A stretch of DNA of 64,000 bases from Clostridium estertheticum subsp. estertheticum (GTDB lineage: Bacteria; Bacillota; Clostridia; Clostridiales; Clostridiaceae), in assembly GCF_001877035.1 (NCBI RefSeq), contig NZ_CP015756.1:3463001-3527000 (forward strand), read 5' to 3'. The notes beneath the pieces are model-generated. The model was not told where the DNA came from, did no database searches, and saw nothing but the letters and a program-made list of their open reading frames with translations. This document shows positions 26,006-34,894 of this stretch, piece by piece. A program made the translations under genes and the position numbers. Numbering within the stretch: position 1 is the stretch's first letter; every line of letters starts with the position of its first letter.

Positions 26006-27358
26006 TTATTTCCATTTATCATATTTATAACTACCACTACTACCAAATATGATGTCTAGGCTGCTATCCTCTACAAGCGATGCATACTCTAGTAAACTAC
26101 CACCAGTCATTTTTAAACTCTGAGCAATAATTGAGCCTTTAATTTTACCACTTCCATCAAGATTAACCGCAGCATTAGGAGCATAAATAACTCTAACATT
26201 TGCACTTACATCCCCATCGACCTTTACACTAGTTCCTCCAGCAATTATATTCCCATTTATTTTATCAGACCCACCTATATGAATATTTGATTGCCGTCCA
26301 TATATTGATGCATTCACAATCATATTACCATTTGTATCAAATATATTGGTTTTAAAATATATTAAAAGATCATTAGAATTACCATCTACATTTATCATAC
26401 CACTAGACACCTGAAAATCGCTTTGATCTGTGCCATCAATATAGACATATACCTTTCCTATTCCAGTCTTATTTATTTTAATTACTCCCCCAACTCTTAG
26501 GTATTTAGTTCTAATAATCATGTCAGAGTCCTTAACATTAATATTTAATATTTCACCAGGCGGAACCTCTATTCCTCCTTTATAATATCCACTATTAATT
26601 ATTGTGTATGGACTATTACTCCAATCTAATTTGAGAGTATTATTAATTCCTGGTAAACTGCCAGATTCAAGAGGGTATGTTGGAAATACAGGCATTTCAA
26701 ACGTAGGCATACTTGTATCTGATAATTTCAAACTCCCTTGAATTTTATATCCATAATTAGTACCCCACCTATTTATATCAGCTTTTTTCATAGATGAGTT
26801 AAGAACAAGTAAATCGCCTGTAATATATTGTTCTCCACTATTGTCAAATAAAATTTGAGATGCATCTGTGAAGTTTGTCATAACAGAGCCTTTTATCTTT
26901 GTGCTTCCAGTAAATTCTATGCTACTATTTACATAAAGAGCGTTCTCTAATTTAGATATAGATGATCCACTTGATTTTTTTAGCGAAAGTGTTACTCCCT
27001 CACTGTGCATGCCAACCGTACCTGTAGATATAATATTAAGTTCAGAAGAAGAAATTTCTTTAACTTGAACTTGAAAATAGCCTTTATCAGAATTATCAAT
27101 TCTAGTAATATCGCTTGTCTTACCTTTAATGTTAATTATATCACTTGGCATATCTATAATATGCTTAGCTACTGCTTCAGCTCCTGCTCTAGCAAGATAA
27201 TAAGCTTGCATTTTATTCTCCTGATATGCTGATTCTTTGTTCTCAGCAAGACTTATACTTAACACCGTTATACCTAATATACTTAATACAACTAAAACAA
27301 CCAATACTAATGGTAATATCATTCCTTTATTATTCTTTGTTTTTTTAAATATATTCAA
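26006..27358 (-). CDS. PilX-like pilus protein with beta-helix-like region
   Basis: A 450-aa protein, starting at a TTG after AAAGGAGTGA. The N-terminus has GMILPLVLVVLVVLSILGIT, a hydrophobic helix like PilX/GspK minor pilins but without a standard Gly-Phe leader. Residues 50-450 have repeated short beta motifs (GSVMTNFTDASQ, GSLKLSDTSMP, SINVDGNSNDLLIYF, GNIIAGGTSVKV, GSIIAQSLKM) that look like a beta-helix or polymer-forming domain. It sits between pilO and the PilV-like gene. Its role in the pilus is unknown. Confidence 0.7.
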   Translation of the reverse strand: MNIFKKTKNNKGMILPLVLVVLVVLSILGITVLSISLAENKESAYQENKMQAYYLARAGAEAVAKHIIDMPSDIINIKGKTSDITRIDNSDKGYFQVQVKEISSSELNIISTGTVGMHSEGVTLSLKKSSGSSISKLENALYVNSSIEFTGSTKIKGSVMTNFTDASQILFDNSGEQYITGDLLVLNSSMKKADINRWGTNYGYKIQGSLKLSDTSMPTFEMPVFPTYPLESGSLPGINNTLKLDWSNSPYTIINSGYYKGGIEVPPGEILNINVKDSDMIIRTKYLRVGGVIKINKTGIGKVYVYIDGTDQSDFQVSSGMINVDGNSNDLLIYFKTNIFDTNGNMIVNASIYGRQSNIHIGGSDKINGNIIAGGTSVKVDGDVSANVRVIYAPNAAVNLDGSGKIKGSIIAQSLKMTGGSLLEYASLVEDSSLDIIFGSSGSYKYDKWK

Positions 27359-27682
27359 AATCTCACTCCTTTACTTCCACTAAATAGGCATAAACTAAAT
27401 TTAGTAGAAACTTTGCCGTCAGTAACAGTCAATAACAGATGCTATTTAATTAAAGTTGCTTCACCTAATATTATGACATTTTCATTACCAAATAAAGCAC
27501 CATGTTCTCTCTCTGCTGCTAGTTTAGCTTTTTCTATTATCTAATCATTTCATTTAAAATGAAGCCGTTCCTGTTTTTTTCTTAAGTAAATATATTTTTA
27601 TTAATATTGACGACCATCTAGTCGAATTTCTTTTATAATGCATTAAATAATAAATTCCCCTAAAACTTCTAAGTCTTTCTAA
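27359..27682. other. Gap with possible gene remnants
   Basis: No intact gene on either strand. On the minus strand a stretch ending at 27446 reads KAKLAAEREHGALFGNENVI followed by ILGEATLIK and a stop, preceded by stop codons. It looks like the tail of a decayed gene in the pilus operon. Another minus-strand ATG at about 27637 begins a 29-codon frame with a weak ribosome site. I cannot assign either. Confidence 0.35.
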
Positions 27683-28960
27683 TCACTTATTAACATATTG
27701 AATGTAATTTCTTACAACCGAAATATCACCTATTTGTTTTAGTATTTTCACCCTCGGCTTATTTTTATCATCATCTAAAATATCAACATCAACTTTTTTA
27801 TCAGTATCATTTGTAATATTAATATTTACTCCTGATAAATCTGAGCCTAAGCCTCTTTTTTGTGAAAAAATGTCTAGAGCTATATTTTTCCCAGTAGGAA
27901 CAAATTCAATAGGCTTACTAAAATCTTTAGGATATGTTCCCTTACTTGTTTTATATTTATAAAAATATTTAGTACCAATTTGAGTGAAATAAAACTCTAC
28001 TAACTCTACCCCCGCATTGTCAACATAAATATATGATAACTTTGACTCATCTTTTCCCTTTTCTATTGTTACTGTATGCAAATCAGCTGTTTTAGGTTTT
28101 GCATATAAAACAAAGTCACTCTTGCTATTATCATTTGCTACAGTGTTTTCATCTTTTGCCACAGTTTTATCCCCATTTTTTGCAGTTATCTCATTATTAG
28201 TTGGTGATGTAGTTGGACTTTGAAAAAAAGGATTTTCACTACCATTAGGTTTTTTATAATTCCACTTAAAGTCATCATTATTATTGAGCTTAGGGACACC
28301 ATAAAACTCTAATGTAATATTTCCTGATACTTCACTGCCCTCAGCTCCAGTTAGTGTTATGCTTTTTATAATTATCTTTTTATCGTAATCTTCTACTTGT
28401 GCTATAAAATTTATAAGTTCATCATACACACCATTAAATTTAAGTGTGACTTCCATTTTATATGCGCCAATAATCTTTGAGTCATTAGTCTTCTTACTAT
28501 TAGTTTCATTTTTAGAGGTGCCATTAAAGTCGTTTACTAATTTGTCTAATTTATTTGTAGTATTTTTGGTTTTATCTTCATTATTTACAGTTTTTGTCGT
28601 ATCTACAAAATTGTTTCCACTACTTACTTCTGAAAACGCTAATACATATGCTTGAAGATTACTATCTTTAATCATTTTATCTAATATCACTATAATTTTT
28701 TCCTGCTCTAGTGATGGAAATAGCATACCTGTTGCATTAAATATTTTAGAATTTAAATTTTTATACTGTTCTTTTATTTCATTTTCTGACGTTATCTTTG
28801 CCTTAGCTTGATCCCATTTTTGTGAATACGCATCTCTACTAGCTTTTAATTCAGCTATATTTTGACTTTGTTTCAAAAAAACAAAATTATAAAACCCATA
28901 ACATAACAACACTATTAATAAGACCCCTATTAATACTTGTTCTCTTTTAGTTACCTTCAT
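27683..28960 (-). CDS. pilO: Pilus assembly protein PilO
   Basis: A 425-aa inner-membrane protein with one N-terminal helix (residues 8-27), a coiled-coil (QNIAELKASRDAYSQKW) and a ferredoxin-like domain containing YKMEVTLKFNGVYDELINFI and EVSGNITLEFYGVP. PilO links PilN to the pilus assembly platform. It is longer than usual because of a second C-terminal domain (from ~290, YIYVDNAGVELVEFYFTQIG) and a Thr/Asn/Lys-rich insertion near 120-160. The start ATG at 28960 overlaps pilN by 14 bp. Confidence 0.85.
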   Translation of the reverse strand: MKVTKREQVLIGVLLIVLLCYGFYNFVFLKQSQNIAELKASRDAYSQKWDQAKAKITSENEIKEQYKNLNSKIFNATGMLFPSLEQEKIIVILDKMIKDSNLQAYVLAFSEVSSGNNFVDTTKTVNNEDKTKNTTNKLDKLVNDFNGTSKNETNSKKTNDSKIIGAYKMEVTLKFNGVYDELINFIAQVEDYDKKIIIKSITLTGAEGSEVSGNITLEFYGVPKLNNNDDFKWNYKKPNGSENPFFQSPTTSPTNNEITAKNGDKTVAKDENTVANDNSKSDFVLYAKPKTADLHTVTIEKGKDESKLSYIYVDNAGVELVEFYFTQIGTKYFYKYKTSKGTYPKDFSKPIEFVPTGKNIALDIFSQKRGLGSDLSGVNINITNDTDKKVDVDILDDDKNKPRVKILKQIGDISVVRNYIQYVNK

Positions 28961-29519
28961 AATTATCAACGTCCTTTAAATTACACTTCACACTAAACGT
29001 AAACTTTTTATTACCTGTCAATGAAGAATTTATGATATCAATGTGAATGTCCTTTACAAAATCTAAATTTCTTAAAGTGCGCTCAAACACCGCTATTGTT
29101 TCTCTGTCTTTTGCTTCAGCTTGAATTTGAACTCCATTCGCATCTAAAGTCATAACTTTAAAAGTCACACCTTCCGGAACGCAGGAATTTATTTTATCCA
29201 TTACTTTACTACCTACAAAATCTTTATTATTTATACCCTCACTGATATTGGATACTACGCCATAGTACTTGTTCATTATAGCTAATTTTTTTTCTTCATT
29301 TTTTATTTCATTTAACTTAGCAATATTTTCTTTTGAATTTAAATTTTGCTGAATATTCGTAATTTCAGAATTTAACTTACTTATGTTAAAATAATTAAAT
29401 GCATATGTAAAAATAATTAATAAGACTAAACTTGCAGATACTATAACAGCATAAAAATATTCTTTTTTAAAATCTTTTTTAACTCCTGTATAAGCATCAA
29501 AAAAGTTAAAATCATTCAT
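28947..29519 (-). CDS. pilN: Pilus assembly protein PilN
   Basis: A 190-aa inner-membrane protein with one helix (YAVIVSASLVLLIIFTYAFN), a periplasmic coiled coil (ISKLNSEITNIQQNLNSKE) and a small alpha/beta domain ending SVKCNLKDVDNYEG. The N-terminal MNDFNFFDAYTGVKK lies in the cytoplasm and would contact PilM. The ATG at 29519 is chosen because AGGTGAG lies just before it; the track codon at 29528 is a GTG inside that site. It overlaps pilO and follows pilM by 9 bp. Confidence 0.88.
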   Translation of the reverse strand: MNDFNFFDAYTGVKKDFKKEYFYAVIVSASLVLLIIFTYAFNYFNISKLNSEITNIQQNLNSKENIAKLNEIKNEEKKLAIMNKYYGVVSNISEGINNKDFVGSKVMDKINSCVPEGVTFKVMTLDANGVQIQAEAKDRETIAVFERTLRNLDFVKDIHIDIINSSLTGNKKFTFSVKCNLKDVDNYEGN

Positions 29520-29528
29520 AAGTCTCAC

Positions 29529-30614
29529 CTACCCCAGTCTTATTATCGCTCCTATAGCATTCAAATATTTGCTTAATTCCTCATCTATTCTAGCTGAATC
29601 TACATTAGCTGCATTTATTTTAGAGCAATTTACATTACTTAAGCTATGAATTCGGGTAACAGGTAAGTTTACAATGTCGTTCATAAACATTTCTATACCT
29701 TTAAGATTTGCACTTCCTCCATAAATATATATTTTGTCTATTTTATTTCCTTGTTTTTTATTTTTATAATAATTTAGCAATTTCTCTATTTCACGAATCC
29801 AATTTCTTACTTGTGCTTTCGCAATATCGTTTACCATTGAACTTTGCATATCACTTAGAGATTCCCTTTCTAAATTACAATCTTTAAATTTTTGATCCTC
29901 TGCTTCCTCTTCTGAAATAGACAATTGCTTAGCAATATCAACATCTATATGTGATCCACCATAATTAATAATTCTAGTAAACAACACATTACCATCCGAA
30001 ATAATATTTACATTTGTAAAATCATGTCCCAAATCTATAACTGCAACAGTATCTTCTAAACTGTAATTTTCATCGTTAACTTGTATATTATCAATAAATA
30101 ACTTATTAATACTATTTGAACTTATATCTAATGCTATTGCATTACCCTTCAATTCCTTTATCAACTTATAATATCCATCCACCATTAATTTAGGATAAAC
30201 TACTACTGCAAATTTTGCCTGTTTTATATTTTCATCTTCAAACTCTTCTAATATTTTATATTGCATTATGTAATCATCAAACTTAATTGGTAAATATCTT
30301 TCCATCTGAAACTTTATTATAGAATCCATATCCTCTTTTTTTGCTACAGGAATATCGATGTCTCTAGTTATAACTGTTGTACTTTTGGTAGTGATAATAA
30401 TATTTTTACATCTTATATTTTCAGCTTGCAAAACGTCTAAAATTTCATCTTTTAATTTGGTTACATCTAAAATATTTCCATCATTACAACATCCTTCCGG
30501 TGTAATCATCGTAATGGCTCTTTCTATAGTAACATTTTTTCTATGTTGTATTCCTAAAACTATTTTTGTATTTTTTGAACCTATATCTAAAGATAAGACT
30601 TTTGAGTTGAACAT
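29529..30614 (-). CDS. pilM: Pilus assembly ATPase-like protein PilM
   Basis: A 361-aa cytoplasmic protein with an actin-like fold that binds PilN. It shows the FtsA/PilM signatures: SKVLSLDIGSKNTKIVLG at the N-terminus, IDLGHDFTNVNIISDGNVLF in the second half, and YGGSHIDVDIAKQLSISEEE. The nucleotide-binding loops (DIGSKNTK and DLGHDFTN) are kept. It is the first of the inner-membrane set pilM-pilN-pilO. The ATG follows AAAGAGGTGA. Confidence 0.92.
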   Translation of the reverse strand: MFNSKVLSLDIGSKNTKIVLGIQHRKNVTIERAITMITPEGCCNDGNILDVTKLKDEILDVLQAENIRCKNIIITTKSTTVITRDIDIPVAKKEDMDSIIKFQMERYLPIKFDDYIMQYKILEEFEDENIKQAKFAVVVYPKLMVDGYYKLIKELKGNAIALDISSNSINKLFIDNIQVNDENYSLEDTVAVIDLGHDFTNVNIISDGNVLFTRIINYGGSHIDVDIAKQLSISEEEAEDQKFKDCNLERESLSDMQSSMVNDIAKAQVRNWIREIEKLLNYYKNKKQGNKIDKIYIYGGSANLKGIEMFMNDIVNLPVTRIHSLSNVNCSKINAANVDSARIDEELSKYLNAIGAIIRLG

Positions 30615-30664
30615 GAGTAGTCACCTCTTTTAGTATTTTGATTAAACTATTTAATATTAACTTA

Positions 30665-30703
30665 CAGTTAGTGTTACTTTACTCTAAGTTGAAACACTAA
30701 CTG
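30665..30703 (-). promoter_or_regulatory. Intercistronic hairpin between pilA and pilM
   Basis: CAGTTAGTGTT and AACACTAACTG pair perfectly (11 bp) around a 17-nt loop, and no T-tract follows on the minus strand. It lies after pilA and before pilM. It may stabilise the abundant pilA message or attenuate transcription into pilM. Confidence 0.5.
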
Positions 30704-30717
30704 GAAGTTTTTATTTA

Positions 30718-30822
30718 CTACCTTGAATTATTAGCCAAAATAAATTTTTCTACCTCAGGCTTCATTAATTGTTCATGACCCCCAGGTGGATTTGTTCGAC
30801 CTATAGGGTTGAACTTATTCAA
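30718..30822 (-). CDS. Possible 34-aa ORF downstream of pilA
   Basis: A frame beginning TTG at 30822, four bases after the pilA stop, encodes MNKFNPIGRTNPPGGHEQLM followed by KPEVEKFILANNSR. It is Pro/Gly-rich at the start and ends in a charged helix, so it looks like real coding sequence, but there is no clear ribosome binding site. It may be a truncated gene or a C-terminal fragment. I do not recognise it. Confidence 0.35.
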   Translation of the reverse strand: MNKFNPIGRTNPPGGHEQLMKPEVEKFILANNSR

Positions 30823-30825
30823 ATG

Positions 30826-31245
30826 TTAATTAGTGTGTGTAACTTCACCTTTAGCGCTGATTGTAATAACACTACCCATATTTTGCTGATAAATTTTTGC
30901 CCCAACTAAATCTGTATATAGTGATGTGCAAACACCGGCTACAGGTGTAGTAATACCAGCTGCAGTGTATACTAATACACCATTTGTTTGAGTTACAGTT
31001 ATCGTACCACCAGCTCCCGGAACAATTGTGCCATTTGCGACTAACATCTCGGTAGAATGGGCAATAACAGCTGATAACTCTTTGTCTGCAGCAACTTTCG
31101 CTTGGTCTGTAAATCCAGTCAATCTTGGAATTGCAATCGCAGCCAATATACCCAAAATCGCAATAACCACAATAAGTTCAATCAAGGTAAACCCTTTCCT
31201 CTTCTTTTTCTTAATTACATCCATTCTCCTTAAGCTCATTTCCAT
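30826..31245 (-). CDS. pilA: Type IV major pilin PilA
   Basis: A 139-aa prepilin. The leader KKKKRKG is cut before FTLIELIVVIAILGILAAIA, giving the N-methylated Phe and essential Glu-5. The head is small (about 100 residues), rich in Thr, Gly and Ala, with ADKELSAVIAHSTEMLVANG and AGGTITVTQTNGVLVYTAAG. This suits a major pilin. I take the ATG at 31245, which follows GGGGG by 8 bp; M3 and M8 remain possible. It is the third gene of the operon and is followed by a hairpin. Confidence 0.9.
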   Translation of the reverse strand: MEMSLRRMDVIKKKKRKGFTLIELIVVIAILGILAAIAIPRLTGFTDQAKVAADKELSAVIAHSTEMLVANGTIVPGAGGTITVTQTNGVLVYTAAGITTPVAGVCTSLYTDLVGAKIYQQNMGSVITISAKGEVTHTN

Positions 31246-31287
31246 TAATAATTCCCCCTAATAAATAAATTTTAAATATATAATAAT

Positions 31288-31353
31288 GATAAAACTACAA
31301 AACTTATATTACTAAAAATTGTAATTTTAATATACCCATTTTGTAGTTTTATC
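31288..31353 (-). promoter_or_regulatory. Long inverted repeat upstream of pilA
   Basis: GATAAAACTACAAAA pairs perfectly with TTTTGTAGTTTTATC across a 36-nt loop, just upstream of the pilA ribosome binding site. It may form an mRNA hairpin that affects pilA expression, or be an operator. Confidence 0.55.
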
Positions 31354-31382
31354 ATATTAATCATCTCCTGGGTCGCTTCATA

Positions 31383-32591
31383 TTATTGAACTGTCTTCGT
31401 CATATCAAATATCGGTAACATCATTGCAATTACTATAAATCCTATAATAACTCCCATCACTATTATCATAAGTGGCTCTATCATTGTGGTCATTTTTTTT
31501 AATGATGTCTCTAATTCCTCATCATAAAAATTTGCTGTCTTGTCCAATATATCATCTAGTGAACCGGATTCTTCTCCAATTTTTATCATAGAATGTAACA
31601 TTTCTGGGAATATCACTTCTACTCCTAATGCCTCCGCTAAAGATACCCCTCTTACTACTTTTTCTTTGATTTTTTCTAAAGCATTTTCTGCTACTTTATT
31701 TCCAACTACCTTTTGAACTACTTCTAGTGCTTGTACCAAAGGTACACCACTAGCAATTACAGTAGATAAAGTTCTAGTAAATCTAGATACTATTGCCTTC
31801 TCTGTAATATCTTTAATTATTGGCAATTTCAATTTTAATCCATCTATTGATAATCTACCTTGTGGAGTTTTGACATAACTCTTCATACCATAAATTGCTC
31901 CACCAATAACCGCAATTAAAATGTACCATTTAGTTTGTACAAATTGACTTATTTCCATAATTATTCTGGTAGGTGCTGGTAATGCTACCCCCGAACTTGT
32001 AAACATTCCTGTAAATGTAGGCATTATAAATGTTAAAAGGAAAATTACTATTACAACTGATAAGGCACCGAGTACCATTGGATAAACCATAGCACTCTTA
32101 AGTTGGTTGTTTATCTTATTTTCTTTTTCAAAATGGGATGCCATTCTATTCATTATTGTATCAAGGTTACCACTGACTTCTCCTGTATTTATCATATTTA
32201 TAAGTAAATCTGGAAACACATCTTTATGTTTTGAAAGTGAGTCTGAAAGAGCGACCCCCTTTTGCAAATCATCATGAACTTCGTATAAGCTTTTCTTCAG
32301 TTTTTTATTTTCAGTTTGCTTTTTTAAAACATCTAATGCATTAGCAATATTAGCACCTGCGTTTATCATTGTATAAAATTGTCTACAGAAAATGTATAGA
32401 TCCTTTGTTTTAACCTTTTCAAAGGATTCAAATAAATCCTTTTGCTCACGTTCTAATACTTCTTTAATTTCTATCGGATAATAATTATTATCTTCTATCA
32501 TGGCTAACACTTCATTTCTACTATTAGCTTTAAATACTGCTTCTATTTTTTGACCTTTATGGTCCATAACTTTATACTTATAAGTAGGCAC
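31383..32591 (-). CDS. pilC: Pilus assembly platform protein PilC
   Basis: A 402-aa inner-membrane protein of the GspF/PilC family. It starts at a GTG (32591) after GGGGTGGAG. N-terminal YKYKVMDHKGQKIEAVFKA is the usual beginning. Two GspF domains are present (FCRQFYTMINAGANIANALD and FTRTLSTVIASGVPLVQALE), each with three membrane helices; the last is MIIVMGVIIGFIVIAMMLPI. PilC anchors the PilB ATPase to the membrane. It lies 11 bp after pilB. Confidence 0.95.
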   Translation of the reverse strand: MPTYKYKVMDHKGQKIEAVFKANSRNEVLAMIEDNNYYPIEIKEVLEREQKDLFESFEKVKTKDLYIFCRQFYTMINAGANIANALDVLKKQTENKKLKKSLYEVHDDLQKGVALSDSLSKHKDVFPDLLINMINTGEVSGNLDTIMNRMASHFEKENKINNQLKSAMVYPMVLGALSVVIVIFLLTFIMPTFTGMFTSSGVALPAPTRIIMEISQFVQTKWYILIAVIGGAIYGMKSYVKTPQGRLSIDGLKLKLPIIKDITEKAIVSRFTRTLSTVIASGVPLVQALEVVQKVVGNKVAENALEKIKEKVVRGVSLAEALGVEVIFPEMLHSMIKIGEESGSLDDILDKTANFYDEELETSLKKMTTMIEPLMIIVMGVIIGFIVIAMMLPIFDMTKTVQ

Positions 32592-32602
32592 TTACTCCAC
32601 CC

Positions 32603-34291
32603 CTATTCTTTCAAGAACGCTATCTTAACCAGTTCCTCAACCGTTGTCATTCCTTTTAACACTAAATCAGTACATGATGTTTTTAGCGTTTTCATCCCTT
32701 TTTCTATACTTATATCTCTTATTTCATCTACACTAGCGTTACGCATTATGTATTCTCTGTGTGTGCGAGTTACTTCCATTATTTCATATACACCTATTCT
32801 TCCTGAATATCCAGTATTGTTACAATGCCCGCATCCCTTACCTTTGTGAATAAGTAAATCCTCCACTGAGTGAATATTTAGGATCTCTTTTTCAAAATCA
32901 GAGGCAATGAAAACCTCAGAGCACATTGGACATATTTTTTTTACAAGTCTTTGAGATATAATTCCTGCTATGGCACTAGCTACAAGGTAGGGTTGTATAT
33001 CCATATCTATAAGTCTTACAATTGCTGAAGGTGCATCATTAGTGTGTATTGTACTTAACACTATATGCCCAGTTATAGATGCTCTTGTAGCAATTTCTGC
33101 CGTCTCATTATCCCTTATTTCACCTATCATAACAACATCAGGATCTTGCCTTAAAATTGACCTTAAACCAGATGCAAATGTTAGTCCTGCTTTGGGATTT
33201 ACATTTACTTGATTTATTCCATCTACTACATACTCTACAGGATCCTCTACTGTTATAATATTCTTACTGTTATCATTTAATTCACTTAATAGAGTATATA
33301 GTGTAGTTGATTTTCCACTTCCTGTAGGGCCTGTGACTAGAATTATCCCATATGGATTTTTAAGTATTCTTGCTACTTTCTCTAAGTCATCTTCGTTCAT
33401 ACCAAGTTTTTCTTTACCAACCAAGAAATTTCCTCTATCTAGTACCCGGATAACAACCTTCTCACCATGAATTGTCGGCAATGTTGATACCCGCAAATCC
33501 ACCTTCTTATTATCTACAATTGTTAAAATTCTACCATCTTGTGGAATTCTCTTTTCTGCAATATTTAATTCAGCTAGTATTTTTATACGAGTTATAAACG
33601 CACTAAATATATCTTTATTGTATTTAGATATTTCTTTTAACGTACCATCTATTCTGTATCTTATTTTTATATAACTTTCAAAAGGTTCTATATGGATATC
33701 ACTAGCTTTCAGCTTTATTGCATCACTTATTATAAAATCAACAAGTCTAACCGCTGGGGCGCTTTTTATATCATCTAATTGTGCTTTATTATCTTCCGTA
33801 TCGCCCTTTGTTCCTTGAGCTTTCGATAAATCGTCAGCAGCTTTTTTAGCGCTTTGACTAGCATAATATACATCAATTGCATTTTTAATATCTTTTGTTA
33901 ATGCAATAAATATTTCAACATTAAAACCTGAAGATATCTTAACATCATCTATCGCAAATATATTTAAAGGATCAGACATGGCAACTTTTATTTTATTGTC
34001 TTCTATACCAAAAGCAACTAAATTATACTTTTTTGAAATAACTTCTGGAATTAATTGAACAACTTTTTGATCTATCTCTTGCATATCTAATCGTACTCTT
34101 TTTATGCTTAATTGTTGCTCTAGAACTTCTAAAATATCTTCTTCGGTTAAAGTCTCATCTTCAATAAGAAGTTCTCCTAACCTTTTTCCATTACCTTGCT
34201 GTTTTCTGAGTACTTTATTAAGTTGTTCTGAAGTTATCTTTCCAGATTCAATTAATAAATCTCCCAATCTTTTTTTTGCCATATTCTTCAT
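32603..34291 (-). CDS. pilB: Pilus extension ATPase PilB with MshEN domain
   Basis: A 562-aa hexameric ATPase that drives pilus assembly. The N-terminal MshEN domain carries two tandem motifs, RLGDLLIESGKITSEQL and RLGELLIEDETLTEEDILEV, with the Arg, Leu, Gly and Gln spacing known to bind cyclic di-GMP. The ATPase domain has Walker A TGPTGSGKSTT, the Asp box and ITVEDPVEYV, Walker B VVMIGEIRDNETA, the His box, and a zinc-binding tetracysteine (CPMCSE and CGHCNN). The ATG follows AAAGGGG. It is the first gene of the operon; PilT is not here. Confidence 0.95.
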   Translation of the reverse strand: MKNMAKKRLGDLLIESGKITSEQLNKVLRKQQGNGKRLGELLIEDETLTEEDILEVLEQQLSIKRVRLDMQEIDQKVVQLIPEVISKKYNLVAFGIEDNKIKVAMSDPLNIFAIDDVKISSGFNVEIFIALTKDIKNAIDVYYASQSAKKAADDLSKAQGTKGDTEDNKAQLDDIKSAPAVRLVDFIISDAIKLKASDIHIEPFESYIKIRYRIDGTLKEISKYNKDIFSAFITRIKILAELNIAEKRIPQDGRILTIVDNKKVDLRVSTLPTIHGEKVVIRVLDRGNFLVGKEKLGMNEDDLEKVARILKNPYGIILVTGPTGSGKSTTLYTLLSELNDNSKNIITVEDPVEYVVDGINQVNVNPKAGLTFASGLRSILRQDPDVVMIGEIRDNETAEIATRASITGHIVLSTIHTNDAPSAIVRLIDMDIQPYLVASAIAGIISQRLVKKICPMCSEVFIASDFEKEILNIHSVEDLLIHKGKGCGHCNNTGYSGRIGVYEIMEVTRTHREYIMRNASVDEIRDISIEKGMKTLKTSCTDLVLKGMTTVEELVKIAFLKE

Positions 34292-34459
34292 TGGCTATAC
34301 CCCTTTATTAACTATACTATATAATGTTTTAATCTATTCATATATGGATAAACGCATCTAAAACATCCCCTGATCTTTGTTTGTTTTAAGACCAATATTC
34401 CACATTTTCAAGTTTATTTCTAACTATTGCTTAATTATATATTACATACATTTTTCTAC

Positions 34460-34488
34460 ATTATACATTGTTTATTAATGCTATGCAA
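34460..34488 (-). promoter_or_regulatory. Promoter of the pilB operon
   Basis: On the minus strand TTGCAT at 34483-34488 and TATAAT at 34460-34465 are separated by 17 bp. The start site would be near 34453, leaving a 5' leader of about 160 nt before the pilB ATG. The leader does not show a recognisable riboswitch. Confidence 0.65.
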
Positions 34489-34767
34489 TGTCCTTTTAAA
34501 AATTTTCCATTTTTTCAAAAGCCAGCAATAGTGTGGTTTACAGTACTTTATAAGGGGGTATAAATTTCTTATAACTATCTACATAATAATCTAATTTAAT
34601 ACAAATTATTTGTGATTAGCAATTTAAAACTTACGAAAAATTTAATTTAAGTTAAAATATTATTCAAACTAATTAATATCATTAAATGCAATATGAATTT
34701 ATTTACTCAATAATACTAGATATTATTTTTTACTATTCATTCTAATAATCCCATCACAAAAAATCAT
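34489..34767. other. AT-rich intergenic region
   Basis: No gene, RNA gene or clear repeat is visible. It lies between the pil promoter and the terminator of the kdgT operon. Confidence 0.5.
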
Positions 34768-34803
34768 AGCAGTTAATTTATATAAAACTATAAATTGACT
34801 GCT
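34768..34803 (-). terminator. Terminator of the maeA-kdgT operon
   Basis: On the minus strand AGCAGT-c-AATTTATA pairs with TATAAATT-a-ACTGCT, followed by ATGATTTTTTG. It lies about 90 bp after the kdgT stop. Confidence 0.75.
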
Positions 34804-34894
34804 AAGCGAACCCTAATTCATTTTTTAATTATTTACCCAAACTACACTTTCAGGTTAAGTATTAGTATAATCTACTTTCACTTTTATTTTTTCA

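Noticed and set aside
30718-30822. Extension of pilA past its stop
   Set aside because: The frames do not join without an added base, and the pilin already has a normal length.
34292-34459. A c-di-GMP riboswitch in the pilB leader
   Set aside because: The 160-nt leader lacks the conserved GEMM-type core elements; I found no match by eye.
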